64,000 nucleotides of DNA from Gammaproteobacteria bacterium (GTDB lineage: Bacteria > Pseudomonadota > Gammaproteobacteria > JAJFKO01): assembly GCA_028284465.1 (NCBI GenBank), contig JANQRR010000026.1:56169-120168 (forward strand). Direction: 5' to 3'. Each line of letters starts with the position of its first letter. The first letter of the stretch is position 1. Under the pieces are notes generated by a model. That model saw only the letters and a list, made by a program, of their open reading frames with translations. It was not told the DNA's origin and did not search any database. The position numbers were made by a program, and so were the translations under genes. Below are positions 18,291 through 28,196 of the stretch, in pieces.

Positions 18291-19118
18291 ATGAATATCA
18301 GGACACGCTTAGGGTTTGGCGGGGTTGCAACCTATGAAGCACGCGCCGCACGGATTGTCGGCAGAGTATTCTCTGTTGGCAGAATGATATTAGCCTTTGG
18401 GATTGCGGTGCAGTGGAATCTTGAAACTAAAGGTCAACTTAGTGCAGGGCTAAGTTATTTAGGTAATTGGATTACATGGTCATACTTTGTATTAGAAATA
18501 TTAATATTGGCCCTGTTAGTTAAGCAGAAGCTACGTTTTTTATATCAAAACTGTCTTTACTTAGCTATTGCCATAATGTTTACGCCAGCTTTGTTTCATA
18601 TTTCTGTCGTTGATGAATTTTATTCGCGGTTCCGTTTTGTATTAGTCATATTATTATTGATCCCTTGGCTTGATGCATGTCGGGCTGCGTTATCAGATAA
18701 TCGTTTAGGTACGACTATCGCTTCAGCATTCGTTATTATTCTATTTGCTGGCGTGTTGATGTCTGGGATTGATCCGAGTATCCCAACGCCTTGGGATGGT
18801 ATTTGGTGGGCCGTTGTTACCGTATCCACAGTGGGTTATGGTGATGTCGTGCCGGATGGTGTTGGTGGAAAAATATTTGCATCCTTTCTAATTCTTATTG
18901 GCTTAGCCTTATTCGCTGTTCTAACTGCAAACTTTTCCGCAATATTCGTGCGTCGCGGAGTCGGGGAAAAAATTTCTAAAGAATACAAAGAAATAAAAGC
19001 GGTAATGATGGAAATGCAAAGCATCAAAATCGACGAGCAACGGATCTTGGCAATTTTAAATGATATCAACCAGCGCTTAGATAGGCTTGAGCGTGATCCC
19101 CATCATCCTGGGGCTTGA
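18291..19118 (+). CDS. Potassium-type ion channel (two-pore-helix Ion_trans_2 family)
   Basis: 275-residue inner-membrane channel. Several hydrophobic segments precede a pore loop with the K+ selectivity filter TVGYGD (in STVGYGDVVP, about residue 182), followed by an inner helix (ASFLILIGLALFAVLTANF) and a C-terminal coiled coil (EQRILAILNDINQRLDRLE). The voltage-sensor region is not rich in Arg, so gating by voltage is doubtful. The last residues (DPHHPGA) are encoded by a palindromic repeat that overlaps the 3' end, so the natural C-terminus has probably been replaced. It converges on pfp, whose end is formed by the same repeat. Confidence 0.85.
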   Translation: MNIRTRLGFGGVATYEARAARIVGRVFSVGRMILAFGIAVQWNLETKGQLSAGLSYLGNWITWSYFVLEILILALLVKQKLRFLYQNCLYLAIAIMFTPALFHISVVDEFYSRFRFVLVILLLIPWLDACRAALSDNRLGTTIASAFVIILFAGVLMSGIDPSIPTPWDGIWWAVVTVSTVGYGDVVPDGVGGKIFASFLILIGLALFAVLTANFSAIFVRRGVGEKISKEYKEIKAVMMEMQSIKIDEQRILAILNDINQRLDRLERDPHHPGA

Positions 19119-19178
19119 CCGCGGGATCCAAAAAGTTTTAGCTGGATTGCTTCGCTACGCTATATGCCTCGCAATGAC
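19094..19178. repeat. Palindromic repeat element copy 4, forming both convergent gene ends
   Basis: About 85 bases, composite: GATCCCCATCATCCTGGGG with GCGGGATCC on the left, then TGGATTGCTTCG to CTCGCAATGAC on the right. The left part encodes the last residues and stop codon of the K+ channel; the right part, read on the minus strand, encodes the last residues of pfp (ASSLRGI and stop). Confidence 0.8.
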
Positions 19179-20431
19179 GATGCAGCCTCAAGTTTCTTCG
19201 CCACTAACTTATTTTGCAACGTTACGTATTGTGGCAAACCATTTTTATACGGTGGATAATCTTCACCGTGGATCAATGGCGCTAAATATTGACGACACGT
19301 TGGCGTGATCCCAAAACCATCATCACGGATATAATCATTCGGCATAGCTTTTTCAATGTTAGCCACATCACTCAATTGTGCTTCACCGATTTCCCATTCA
19401 TAAGGCTGATTGTTTTTGCGCACTATAATCGGCAACACTGCATTTTTACCTGCAAGCGCAAATTCAACGGCCGCTTTACCTAAAGCATACGCTTGTTCAA
19501 CATCAGTTTTAGAAGCAATGTGACGAGCCGAACGTTGCAAGTAATCTGCCACCGCCCAATGATATTTAAAACCTAATTTTTCTTTAATTAAGCCAGCGAT
19601 CACCGGTGCTACGCCACCTAATTGCGAATGCCCAAACGCATCGCGCAAACCAGCAGCAGATAAAAATTCATTGGATTCATCACGCACACCTTCTGACACT
19701 ACAATCACACAGTAACCATATTGTTTAACAGTGTGTTGCACTTTTTGAATAAATTTTTCAGGATTAAAGGTAATTTCAGGAAATAAAATAATATGTGGCG
19801 GTTCGCTGTCATCATTGGCGGCAAGTCCAGCGGCGGCTGCTATCCAGCCGGCATGACGGCCCATCACTTCAAGAATAAACACTTTGGTCGAGCTTGCTGC
19901 CATCGAAGCAACATCACGACCTGCTTCCATGGTGGATACAGCGACGTATTTTGCTACGGAGCCAAACCCTGGGCAATTATCGGTAAGCGGCAGATCATTA
20001 TCGATAGTTTTAGGAATGCCAATGCAGGTTAACGGATAATCTAAAGTTTTACTCAATTGTGATATTTTCCAGGCGGTATCTTGTGAATCACCACCACCGT
20101 TATAAAAGAAATAGCCAATATTATGCGCTTTAAAAACTTCAATTAAACGCTCATACTCAGCACGATTTTCTTCTATGCCTTTTAATTTATAACGACAAGA
20201 ACCAAATGCACCTGCAGGCGTATGACGCAATCCAGCAATCGCTTGCGCAGATTCTTCACTGGTATCAATTAATTCTTCTTTTAGCGCACCAATAATGCCA
20301 TTCAAACCGGCGAAAACTTTGCCAATTTTGTTGCTATGTTGACGTGCCGTTTCTATCAAGCCACAAGCAGATGCATTGATCACTGCAGTAACGCCACCAG
20401 ATTGTGCATAAAACGCGTTTTTCTTGTCCAT
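19160..20431 (-). CDS. pfp: Pyrophosphate-dependent 6-phosphofructokinase
   Basis: Glycolytic enzyme that phosphorylates fructose 6-phosphate with PPi (reversible), 423 residues, as in the Legionella/Coxiella-like PPi-PFK group. The substrate loops are clear: GGGDSQDTAWKI (PPi/Mg site; the Asp after GGG is typical of PPi use), GIPKTIDNDLPLTDNCPGFG (catalytic PKTIDND), and MGRHAGWIAAAAGLA. A ribosome-binding site AGGAG precedes the ATG by nine bases. The final seven residues come from the palindromic repeat at 19094-19178, so the native end has been altered, apparently without loss of the catalytic core. Confidence 0.9.
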   Translation of the reverse strand: MDKKNAFYAQSGGVTAVINASACGLIETARQHSNKIGKVFAGLNGIIGALKEELIDTSEESAQAIAGLRHTPAGAFGSCRYKLKGIEENRAEYERLIEVFKAHNIGYFFYNGGGDSQDTAWKISQLSKTLDYPLTCIGIPKTIDNDLPLTDNCPGFGSVAKYVAVSTMEAGRDVASMAASSTKVFILEVMGRHAGWIAAAAGLAANDDSEPPHIILFPEITFNPEKFIQKVQHTVKQYGYCVIVVSEGVRDESNEFLSAAGLRDAFGHSQLGGVAPVIAGLIKEKLGFKYHWAVADYLQRSARHIASKTDVEQAYALGKAAVEFALAGKNAVLPIIVRKNNQPYEWEIGEAQLSDVANIEKAMPNDYIRDDGFGITPTCRQYLAPLIHGEDYPPYKNGLPQYVTLQNKLVAKKLEAASSLRGI

Positions 20432-20612
20432 AAATTATTTGCTCCTACAAAATAGAGTTTGTCGCATAGTATACAATTTGTAAGAAAAAACAAGTACGTA
20501 TGTGGATTATTAAGCTTATTTTAAGGTAAATTTAAGATATCCTTAAGGAAAAGCAGGTAAAATATTATTAACAGAAAAATTAATGTCTTAGCTTATTTAA
20601 GGTAGTTAACAC

Positions 20613-23600
20613 ATGCCAGATGAAGAAAAGGTTTCTTTACAAAATGACGTATTAAAAAAGTATGTAGAGCAACACTGCTCGGACATAAAGCTTAAGAATG
20701 ATCAAATTAGACAATTGAATAGTTTGATTTGGCAAGAGCATGTTAATTCTGCTGACCTAGGTGGTGTTTTAAAAGCAATGGGAATACAGATCCCAGAGCC
20801 AAAGCTTGAGGAAATTTATCAGCATGGTTTGCAACTTAAGCGAGATGCTAGGTTAGAGTTAATTCAGTTGAGCCAGCAAGGAGAGTCCTATTTTGTTAAT
20901 GCTAAAGCATTGAATAAAGCGCACGAAGAATTTGAGGGAAACAGGGAAAATAGCATTTGGCTCCATTCACAAATTTCACAAATCAACTATATTCTTAAGG
21001 CTTACCAGCCACCAACAAAAAAAGTTAACGAGATTCATTTAAAAGTATCACACAGAGCTAATTTAGCTGAAGAAGTTATGAGTATTCAGAGAAGTCTCGA
21101 ACAAATTAAAAACTTAGCAAAACTAAAGCGAGTATATGAAAATGCTATCGAACGGCAATTATCAAAGGGTTGGCAGCCTTATTTTGCATCCAACACTAGA
21201 ACTATTGAAATCAAGAAGTCAACGTTAGACGCTTGGCGTAGATTCAACAGAGGCGAAGGCAGCAGTTTGCTTAATATTCATGTTAAGAAAATGCAGGCAG
21301 AAACAACTGGCAAAAATAACGAAATAATACAGTCAGCTGGTGTGGGAAATTCAGGATCAACTGGGCAAAACGGAGAATACATTGCAATAAATCAGCAATT
21401 GATCACCAATAGGCATGCATTAAATCCAAAAATGCAAAGTGATAGCTCGAGTATCGAAAGTATTTTTAATGAATTTCCATATTCAGGATTTGTTTTTAAG
21501 GAAACAGAAAAAAATGTAACGACAATTAAAACTGACACACAAGAATTTGTTAAGAATAATGTAGGATTAATTTTTTCAGAAAAGTATAAAAAATTATTGG
21601 AAGAGCGTAAAAAGTTATTAAATAAACTATTAGAGTTAATAAAAAAAGGCGAAAAACCTGAACTTACTACGGCAATTAATATACCTGGTGTTGATGTAAA
21701 AGGTTCGGTTAAAAGTAATCTCAAAGCTGAACTTGATGCGGTTGACAAAATACTTACAGAATTACAAAGTTTAAAGAAAAAGGTTATTGACAGTCAACTT
21801 ACTTCACTATCTGCTGAGTTAAAGCAGCTAAAAACTGTTTTAATGGGTAAAAAAGATGAAAAAAACGCTAAAGCGCATAAAACATTGCAAATAATGATTG
21901 AAGCGCGATTACAGTTACTAGAGAAATTATCTGCCGCAGAGCATGCAGAAAAAAAAGCAGAGTTTCAGGATATTCTTAACGAGAAAGATCCACGATGGAA
22001 GCAATGGAAAGAAGTGGCAGAAGTAGCGCGGGAGCAATCGCAAACAGAGCCAGAAAAGCCTGATGATAGCCCTACACTAGAAAAATTAGCACAACAAAAT
22101 ATTGCAACCGCGTATAAAATCAGTAGCCCCATGTTATGTGGGTTGCTTATTGGAAGTGACGCATATCTAGCTCTCACCCAAAAGATTGATGTTAAATCGA
22201 TTAATTCATCTAAAACAAAAGAAGAGCTAAAAGAAAACATTGAGAGTGTATTAAATTCTACAAAGCTAACACTTACTGAAGAACAGTGGACAACAATTTT
22301 TAGCGAAATTGAATACGTTCAAAAAAAACAAGCATTTGATGAAAAGATCTCAGAATTAACTCAAGCAATGCAATCATTTATCAGTGATGCAGAGAGTTTT
22401 TTTGTTGAATTAACAAACACTAAAAGAAGCAAATCTGATATTAAAATTTCTCAAAAAATCGATGCTTGGTTTAACTTGCCTTCGGAACGCGAGAGATTAA
22501 TTGCAGAAGCTGAAAAATTAAGTAAACAATTAGCTGCAGCTAATAAAGAATATAGGCTGGAAGAATTCGATAGTTTCGAAAAAAACGATCATCGAGGAAG
22601 CTTGATTCGCTTTAATATCAAGCTTCAAAGTATCACGCCGAAGTTAACAAGAAGCGAAGATGTTATTAAAGATTTAGCGCAACGTTATGATAGTGTCGAG
22701 AAAAAGAATATTGTCGATGTTAAAAAAACAGTTACGACCCTAAGAACTGTGTTGACAAGAATTCCAGTACTACAAGAGCAACTTGAGCAATATCAGCAAA
22801 AAATTATAAAAGGCGAGAAACTGTCTGAGAAAGAACTTTTCACGTTACTAAAACAATTGGCTGAAGTCACAAAAACTCAACAAGATATCACAATTTATCA
22901 AGGGTTTTTAGCAAAGTATAATGGCTATGCAAAAAAATCTGATTTATCTCTTAAAGAGCACGATAGCGAAAACATTAAAGCTGCAAAAAAAGCCTATAAA
23001 GAATTAAGCGAGTTTTTTAACAAAAATCATAATATAACAGAAGTATTCGCACCAATTGTGACATTAGCTAAAAATATTGACAGCCATTATTTTAGTAAAA
23101 TCGAAAGTGAACAATTTGCGAAATTATTAACAACACTTGCTGAAAGGATCAAGAATCATGATCCGGATACACTAGCAATGTTTATACGACTGACTAGCCC
23201 ACCTTGGGCACAAAAAATTATTAATGGGTCACCAGAGATTAAAACAACTGTAAAAGAGCTTGAAGAAGTAATTATTAAAAAGTATCTTGATGAATTATTT
23301 AAGATAAATAAAAATTATTTTACAAAAATCAAGCCCGAAGAATTAAGCAGAGTAGAGCAAAAAAATAACCCTACGAAGAGTCCAAATATTTGCGCAATAA
23401 CTGAAACGTTGAATAAGTTTAGCACTTATGTTTCTAAACAGATCTTAGCACAATCTGATGTTGATGCGCGTATAGCGATGCTTAGCTTTTGGGTACGAGT
23501 GGCTATTGCAAGTGTTGATAGTCCCGCTCGTGTTGATCTAATGACGACAATGGCTATTACTTCGAGCTTATTTTCGGTGCCAATATCTCGTTTGAAAACC

Positions 23601-26600
23601 ACGCAATGCGTCCTGCCAGAAATTACACAGCAGAGTTTAGCAAAGCTCAATGAAATAGTTTCAGGCACTAAAAATTTTGAAGTGTTACGTAAAATTATAG
23701 ATGAGAAAGGACATGAGCAAAGAATACCTATAATTCCTTTTCTAGGAAAATTCCAAACTGAAATGAGTGGGCTAAATGATACAACCGCTAAAAATCCAGT
23801 GTGGGTAAAGATAATCGAAAAATTTACTGCTTTACAAGAAAATCTTAAAAAATCAGATCTTCAATCTGAGCTCGATAAAGTTTTTGTTGCTGAAATTATA
23901 GAGGATACATCTGATGCTGATTTAATTAAAGATGAGTTCGATAATATTGTTGAAACGTCTGGTAAGTATAGAGTAATTGATGTGTCTGTTGTGAAGGCAC
24001 ATTTGGAAAATTATAATAAAGAATTACAAACACTAATAGCCCAACAGCGACAAGCAAATACAAATTTATCAACATTATATCAACAAAAAAAACCAAAGAA
24101 TTCAAGTCTAGTACAAATTGAAAGCACAATAGCAAAACTAACAATGCATAAAATAAATCACCATGTCTGGCGTACTAGAAAAGAAGCTGTTACTAACAAA
24201 ATCAATATAATCAAAAACATTTTAAATGATGCTAAAGGAAGTGATATTTCACCAACAGAAAAAGAATCAATTAAGACTGAACTAGAAAAAATGCTAAAAG
24301 AGTTGGAAAATAATGATAATAAATGGATGGAATTTAATGACAACCACGAACGCCTGACTAAACGTCATGAAGATATTATTAGTGGGATTTTAGAGACCAT
24401 TCGTAAAATTGGTTGGCTTAAATTAGCTATAGACCGTGATGAGAAAAAAAACTACGTAGCAGAATTAAAAACACTTGCAAACGAGTTATCGCGCCGTGAA
24501 GAAGATTTTGGAGATGTAAATGAATTAAAGAAATTAATAAACGATGGAAATTCACAAATAGAAAGTTTGCAAAAAAAGGATGAGAAAGCAGGCTCAACCA
24601 AGACAAAAGCGGTTCAGCTACATCTTGAAGTCTTGCAAAAGAGGAATAAAAAGTTAAAAGTTGATATTGAATTATTCACAAAACTGACTGAGTATAGAGA
24701 AAAATTAAAATCATTATCAATTTTGGCGCATCCTGATCGAAGTCCTACTGTAAGCTTAGATGATGAGATTTTAAATACACTATCTGAACCTAAAAATCAG
24801 GAAGAAACAGAAGATACAATTTTACTGGAAGAAACTGATGATTCGCCGCAATCAATACTACAGTACGATGATAACCCAGGAAAACTATCAGAAGAAATAC
24901 AGGCCCTTGAGAAAGCAATACGAACACTTGATCACAGAATATATGTTAAAGCTAAACGAATTGAACTTGCTTGTGAGAATCTTAATAAGAATAAAGCGAA
25001 AATAGAAGATAATAGAAATAAAATAACATCAGAGCATAGAAAAAATTTAGTAGATTATGGTTTGGAAATATGGAAGCTCTCATCGAATACGTTCAGAGAC
25101 GATCAAGAAAAATTTGCTGCAGATATTCAAGCGATAGAAGGCAAGATCGGGAATGTACAGCCAACATCGCTTGATGATCCTCTTATTCCTAGTACTAGTA
25201 GTCCGGTTATGACTACTTCAGAGGAATTATTAAAGAAATTAGCAGAATTGAAGAAAAAAGATATTAAAGATGTCAAAGAAGAAATCAAAAAAACTGGAAA
25301 TAATTTTTTTATCATTCAAGAAATAGTAAAAGAGCTAGAGAAATTAAAAAGAGCAAGTGAAGAAGATTTTAAAGAAGAAATGGGAAAAGAAGGTCCTGGA
25401 AATGTAATGCTTCTTATCCAGAAAGCCTTATTAAATGAAACAGATAAACTAAAGAGAAGAATTGACAGAGGTCCCAAAGAAGAGAAAATTCTCAAAAAAG
25501 AAACAAAAGAAACAAAAGAAACAAAAGAAACAAAAGAAACAAAAGAAACAAAAGAGATAATTCTTAAAGAAGAGATAGAAAAAATAGAAGAGACATTAAA
25601 ATCACATAAAGATTGGCTGAAAGAACAACTTTTAAAACCTTTGGTAAAGCTTCATAGTTTAAGTAGAGCACAAAAAATTAATAAAGAAAGCTTAAAGAGA
25701 TCTTTAGATGAAGTTAAAAGATTAGGCAGTATCATACATGGTAAATTAAGGCCATCATACAAAAGAAAACTTAGAGAACAAGGGAAAAGGGATCGCAATT
25801 TTTATGCTGGTTTATCAAATTCCTTGGAAGCAAAGCAGCCTAAAGTTGATACACAACCATTACAACAACCTAAAAGCTTTACAGAGACAATCACACAAGC
25901 GTATAAAAGATTAATCGAACCCATAAGTTCTCGTTTGCAAGCGCGAAGAAAAAGAATGTTTGCCGAAGCTTGTCATGAGGTTAAAACAGAACGTGAACGA
26001 TTAGAGAGTCTCAAACAAGAAGCTGAGCTTGAATCATATTTATTTAAGGAAGAGGAAATAGCTGAGTTAGGTGAACAAAACAGAACTGCAGCAGCGAAAA
26101 TACGAGAACGAGCAAAAACAGACGTTAGAGAGATTACAGCAGCATTAGCTAGTATAGAAAAAGACCTTAGCCAAATCCAAGCACTTAAAGCAGATATTAT
26201 ACCAACAGCTAATGATACGCCTGTAAAACCTGAGCCTCAACGATGGAAACCAGCAACGCCAAAAAATAAAGATGCAGGAGTGCGACGACAATCTCTTTTA
26301 GGAAGTAATAAAATTAGTTTTCATAGTTCTGAACCACAAGAAGATCAGAGCCAAGAGACCTTAACTATTACTCAGAAACCGGAGCCACAACCTGTATCAC
26401 AACCCCAGCAGCCACTAAACTTCATGAAGAATGGTAAGCATATTGTTCCTTTGCCTAACACTACGACTAAAAGAGAGATATCTTATATAAAAGCTAATAA
26501 TCAGCTAAAATATACTGGGAAAACTAATATTGTAGAAGCTAGACGATACCGAGGACTAACTGAACCTGAACGTAATGCGATTGTTAATACCATGCTTGAG

Positions 26601-26789
26601 CATTGTCAAAAAGTGCAAAATCACATGAAGGCAAAAAATAACATCATTGAATTACAAGGTAGCCCAAGGCTAGTTATGCTAGCGAGTAAGAAAGCCCAAG
26701 AGTTAGGTTTACAATTTAAAATTGTTGATTCAGCTGCTTCTACACAAAATAATATCAGCCAATATCTTCAAAGAAATGTATTCAATTAA
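20613..26789 (+). CDS. Giant coiled-coil protein, candidate effector
   Basis: 2058 residues, unbroken, highly charged and mostly helical. No signal peptide or membrane segment is seen. Long runs of heptad-like Leu/Glu/Lys sequence cover most of the length, with a Thr-Lys-Glu repeat at about 1630-1648 encoded by 9-base units. The last about 130 residues differ: ARRYRGLTEPERNAI and a following segment (IIELQGSPRLVMLASKKAQE, then LGLQFKIVD) resemble the C-terminal part of large polyvalent protein domains (LPD7-like) seen in conjugative and effector-type proteins; this match is tentative. No function is assignable. Giant cytoplasmic coiled-coil proteins of intracellular bacteria are often secreted effectors, which is inference. 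It stands alone between two minus-strand genes. Confidence 0.6.
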   Translation: MPDEEKVSLQNDVLKKYVEQHCSDIKLKNDQIRQLNSLIWQEHVNSADLGGVLKAMGIQIPEPKLEEIYQHGLQLKRDARLELIQLSQQGESYFVNAKALNKAHEEFEGNRENSIWLHSQISQINYILKAYQPPTKKVNEIHLKVSHRANLAEEVMSIQRSLEQIKNLAKLKRVYENAIERQLSKGWQPYFASNTRTIEIKKSTLDAWRRFNRGEGSSLLNIHVKKMQAETTGKNNEIIQSAGVGNSGSTGQNGEYIAINQQLITNRHALNPKMQSDSSSIESIFNEFPYSGFVFKETEKNVTTIKTDTQEFVKNNVGLIFSEKYKKLLEERKKLLNKLLELIKKGEKPELTTAINIPGVDVKGSVKSNLKAELDAVDKILTELQSLKKKVIDSQLTSLSAELKQLKTVLMGKKDEKNAKAHKTLQIMIEARLQLLEKLSAAEHAEKKAEFQDILNEKDPRWKQWKEVAEVAREQSQTEPEKPDDSPTLEKLAQQNIATAYKISSPMLCGLLIGSDAYLALTQKIDVKSINSSKTKEELKENIESVLNSTKLTLTEEQWTTIFSEIEYVQKKQAFDEKISELTQAMQSFISDAESFFVELTNTKRSKSDIKISQKIDAWFNLPSERERLIAEAEKLSKQLAAANKEYRLEEFDSFEKNDHRGSLIRFNIKLQSITPKLTRSEDVIKDLAQRYDSVEKKNIVDVKKTVTTLRTVLTRIPVLQEQLEQYQQKIIKGEKLSEKELFTLLKQLAEVTKTQQDITIYQGFLAKYNGYAKKSDLSLKEHDSENIKAAKKAYKELSEFFNKNHNITEVFAPIVTLAKNIDSHYFSKIESEQFAKLLTTLAERIKNHDPDTLAMFIRLTSPPWAQKIINGSPEIKTTVKELEEVIIKKYLDELFKINKNYFTKIKPEELSRVEQKNNPTKSPNICAITETLNKFSTYVSKQILAQSDVDARIAMLSFWVRVAIASVDSPARVDLMTTMAITSSLFSVPISRLKTTQCVLPEITQQSLAKLNEIVSGTKNFEVLRKIIDEKGHEQRIPIIPFLGKFQTEMSGLNDTTAKNPVWVKIIEKFTALQENLKKSDLQSELDKVFVAEIIEDTSDADLIKDEFDNIVETSGKYRVIDVSVVKAHLENYNKELQTLIAQQRQANTNLSTLYQQKKPKNSSLVQIESTIAKLTMHKINHHVWRTRKEAVTNKINIIKNILNDAKGSDISPTEKESIKTELEKMLKELENNDNKWMEFNDNHERLTKRHEDIISGILETIRKIGWLKLAIDRDEKKNYVAELKTLANELSRREEDFGDVNELKKLINDGNSQIESLQKKDEKAGSTKTKAVQLHLEVLQKRNKKLKVDIELFTKLTEYREKLKSLSILAHPDRSPTVSLDDEILNTLSEPKNQEETEDTILLEETDDSPQSILQYDDNPGKLSEEIQALEKAIRTLDHRIYVKAKRIELACENLNKNKAKIEDNRNKITSEHRKNLVDYGLEIWKLSSNTFRDDQEKFAADIQAIEGKIGNVQPTSLDDPLIPSTSSPVMTTSEELLKKLAELKKKDIKDVKEEIKKTGNNFFIIQEIVKELEKLKRASEEDFKEEMGKEGPGNVMLLIQKALLNETDKLKRRIDRGPKEEKILKKETKETKETKETKETKETKEIILKEEIEKIEETLKSHKDWLKEQLLKPLVKLHSLSRAQKINKESLKRSLDEVKRLGSIIHGKLRPSYKRKLREQGKRDRNFYAGLSNSLEAKQPKVDTQPLQQPKSFTETITQAYKRLIEPISSRLQARRKRMFAEACHEVKTERERLESLKQEAELESYLFKEEEIAELGEQNRTAAAKIRERAKTDVREITAALASIEKDLSQIQALKADIIPTANDTPVKPEPQRWKPATPKNKDAGVRRQSLLGSNKISFHSSEPQEDQSQETLTITQKPEPQPVSQPQQPLNFMKNGKHIVPLPNTTTKREISYIKANNQLKYTGKTNIVEARRYRGLTEPERNAIVNTMLEHCQKVQNHMKAKNNIIELQGSPRLVMLASKKAQELGLQFKIVDSAASTQNNISQYLQRNVFN
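25497..25555 (+). repeat. 9-base tandem repeat encoding Thr-Lys-Glu units
   Basis: About six direct copies of ACAAAAGAA inside the giant coiled-coil gene give Thr-Lys-Glu triplets. The unit size and the Thr-Lys beginning resemble the Thr-Lys-Ala repeat in tamA. Copy number could change in frame. Confidence 0.75.
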
Positions 26790-26795
26790 CATAAT

Positions 26796-27551
26796 TCACA
26801 TGCTTAACGGTGAATGGTATGTGTCATAACGAGTGTTTTTGCTGCGATAGCAAACATCAGGCTTAATATCACCAATTATTTCTGCCCAACTTGGGCGTTT
26901 CACTACCACGCGTTTTTTTGCTAAAGCTAATGCTAATTGTAATAATGCATGTTCATCTTGCTTAATATCAACTAATTGCTGTAATAACTGCATTGGTTTT
27001 TTAACTAATGCACTTTTATCGCGAGGTGGGTACATCGGATCAAGATAGATCACATCAAAACGTTCAGCTTTATTTTCAACACATTGGCGTAAGTAACTTT
27101 GTGCATCTATGAATAGCAGCTGCATAGCAATATTTACATCATATTGTTGTAGTCGCTCGATACCATCTTGCAATAATGTAGCAACAATCGGCGATTGTTC
27201 AAGTAACGTCATTTTTCCGCCTAAACATGCAAGGGTAAAAGCATCAGCAGCAAAACCTGCCGTTGCATCCAGTATCGTTAATGATTTTCCTGGTTTTATG
27301 CCGACAGCGCGGGCGATCAATTGTCGATAACCACCACCATGCTGGCGGCGATAACCTTGCTTGCCACCAACAAAATCGACATGATAATTAAAATGACGTG
27401 GCCATCGCAATTGTAAATAATCTTGGGTGTATTCTAAGAAAAAATCAAAATCTGGTTCATGCACATCAACAATTGGTAAGTTAAGTTTAGTTGCAAGTAG
27501 CTTTGCATCATCAACTCTAATGTTATTATTGATCACAATTGCGATTTTCAT
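26796..27551 (-). CDS. rsmJ: 16S rRNA (guanine1516-N2)-methyltransferase RsmJ
   Basis: SAM-dependent rRNA methyltransferase, 251 residues from the ATG at 27551; the frame opens five codons earlier only with a TTG, and GAGG nine bases before the ATG supports the later start. The SAM-binding motif is LDATAGFAADAFTLA and the catalytic motif IV is YLDPMYPPRDKSAL, both typical of RsmJ (YhiQ). A basic segment VDFVGGKQGYRR precedes it. It modifies G1516 of 16S rRNA. The gene ends just after the end of the giant coiled-coil gene. Confidence 0.9.
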   Translation of the reverse strand: MKIAIVINNNIRVDDAKLLATKLNLPIVDVHEPDFDFFLEYTQDYLQLRWPRHFNYHVDFVGGKQGYRRQHGGGYRQLIARAVGIKPGKSLTILDATAGFAADAFTLACLGGKMTLLEQSPIVATLLQDGIERLQQYDVNIAMQLLFIDAQSYLRQCVENKAERFDVIYLDPMYPPRDKSALVKKPMQLLQQLVDIKQDEHALLQLALALAKKRVVVKRPSWAEIIGDIKPDVCYRSKNTRYDTYHSPLSM

Positions 27552-27591
27552 TTTTTCATGCCTCAAGCCTATTTATCTCAACAAAGTTTAA

Positions 27592-27641
27592 GCAATGACG
27601 GTGAACCTGGATTGCTTCGTCGTTACACTCCTCGCAATGAC
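27592..27641. repeat. Palindromic repeat element copy 5, partial
   Basis: About 50 bases, including GCAATGACGG, CCTGGATTGCTTCGTCG and CTCGCAATGAC. It looks like a half copy of the dispersed repeat, lying between rsmJ and the macrodomain gene. Confidence 0.75.
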
Positions 27642-27656
27642 AATATGAGTTAATGA

Positions 27657-28172
27657 TTAATCAGCAAAAGTTTCGCGGTACGTTGCATAAACATCAGGAT
27701 CAAAGCACGCCAAAATAATCTTATTAACACTGGTTGTTTGTTGACTGAAAAGTTCAATTTCCTGTTTTACGATTTTAGCCGCTTGTGCCACTGGAAACCG
27801 ATAAATCCCACAACTTATCGCCGGAAATGCGATGCTACGTAACTTATGTTCACTAGCAATTTGTAAACAAACTCGATAACAAGAAGCTAACAATTCAGTT
27901 TCGCCATGAGTACCACCATGCCAAACTGGCCCCACTGCATGAATAACATACTTTGCTGGCAAGCAATATCCTTTAGTAATTTTAGCTTGGCCTGTTGCAC
28001 AACCGTGTAATTGTTTACATTCTGCTAATAACTCAGGCCCAGCAGCACGGTGAATTGCACCGTCAACACCGCCGCCACCTAGTAAGCTGGTATTAGCAGC
28101 GTTAACAATCGCATCAACGTTTAAAGTCGTAAGATCTGCTTGATTAATTTCTACGAGTTGCTTGAGTGTCAT
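27657..28172 (-). CDS. Macrodomain O-acetyl-ADP-ribose deacetylase
   Basis: 171-residue YmdB/MacroD-type hydrolase. ADP-ribose-binding motifs are visible: VNAANTSLLGGGGVDGAIH (about 24-42) and the phosphate loop FPAISCGIYRFP (about 117-128), with the VIHAVGPVW strand. Such enzymes remove ADP-ribose from proteins or hydrolyse O-acetyl-ADP-ribose. It lies just downstream of the mevalonate genes on the same strand but separated from them by 24 bases and could be cotranscribed. The gene is complete. Confidence 0.9.
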   Translation of the reverse strand: MTLKQLVEINQADLTTLNVDAIVNAANTSLLGGGGVDGAIHRAAGPELLAECKQLHGCATGQAKITKGYCLPAKYVIHAVGPVWHGGTHGETELLASCYRVCLQIASEHKLRSIAFPAISCGIYRFPVAQAAKIVKQEIELFSQQTTSVNKIILACFDPDVYATYRETFAD

Positions 28173-28196
28173 AGTCTCGTTTGCTCGTTTATTTGC

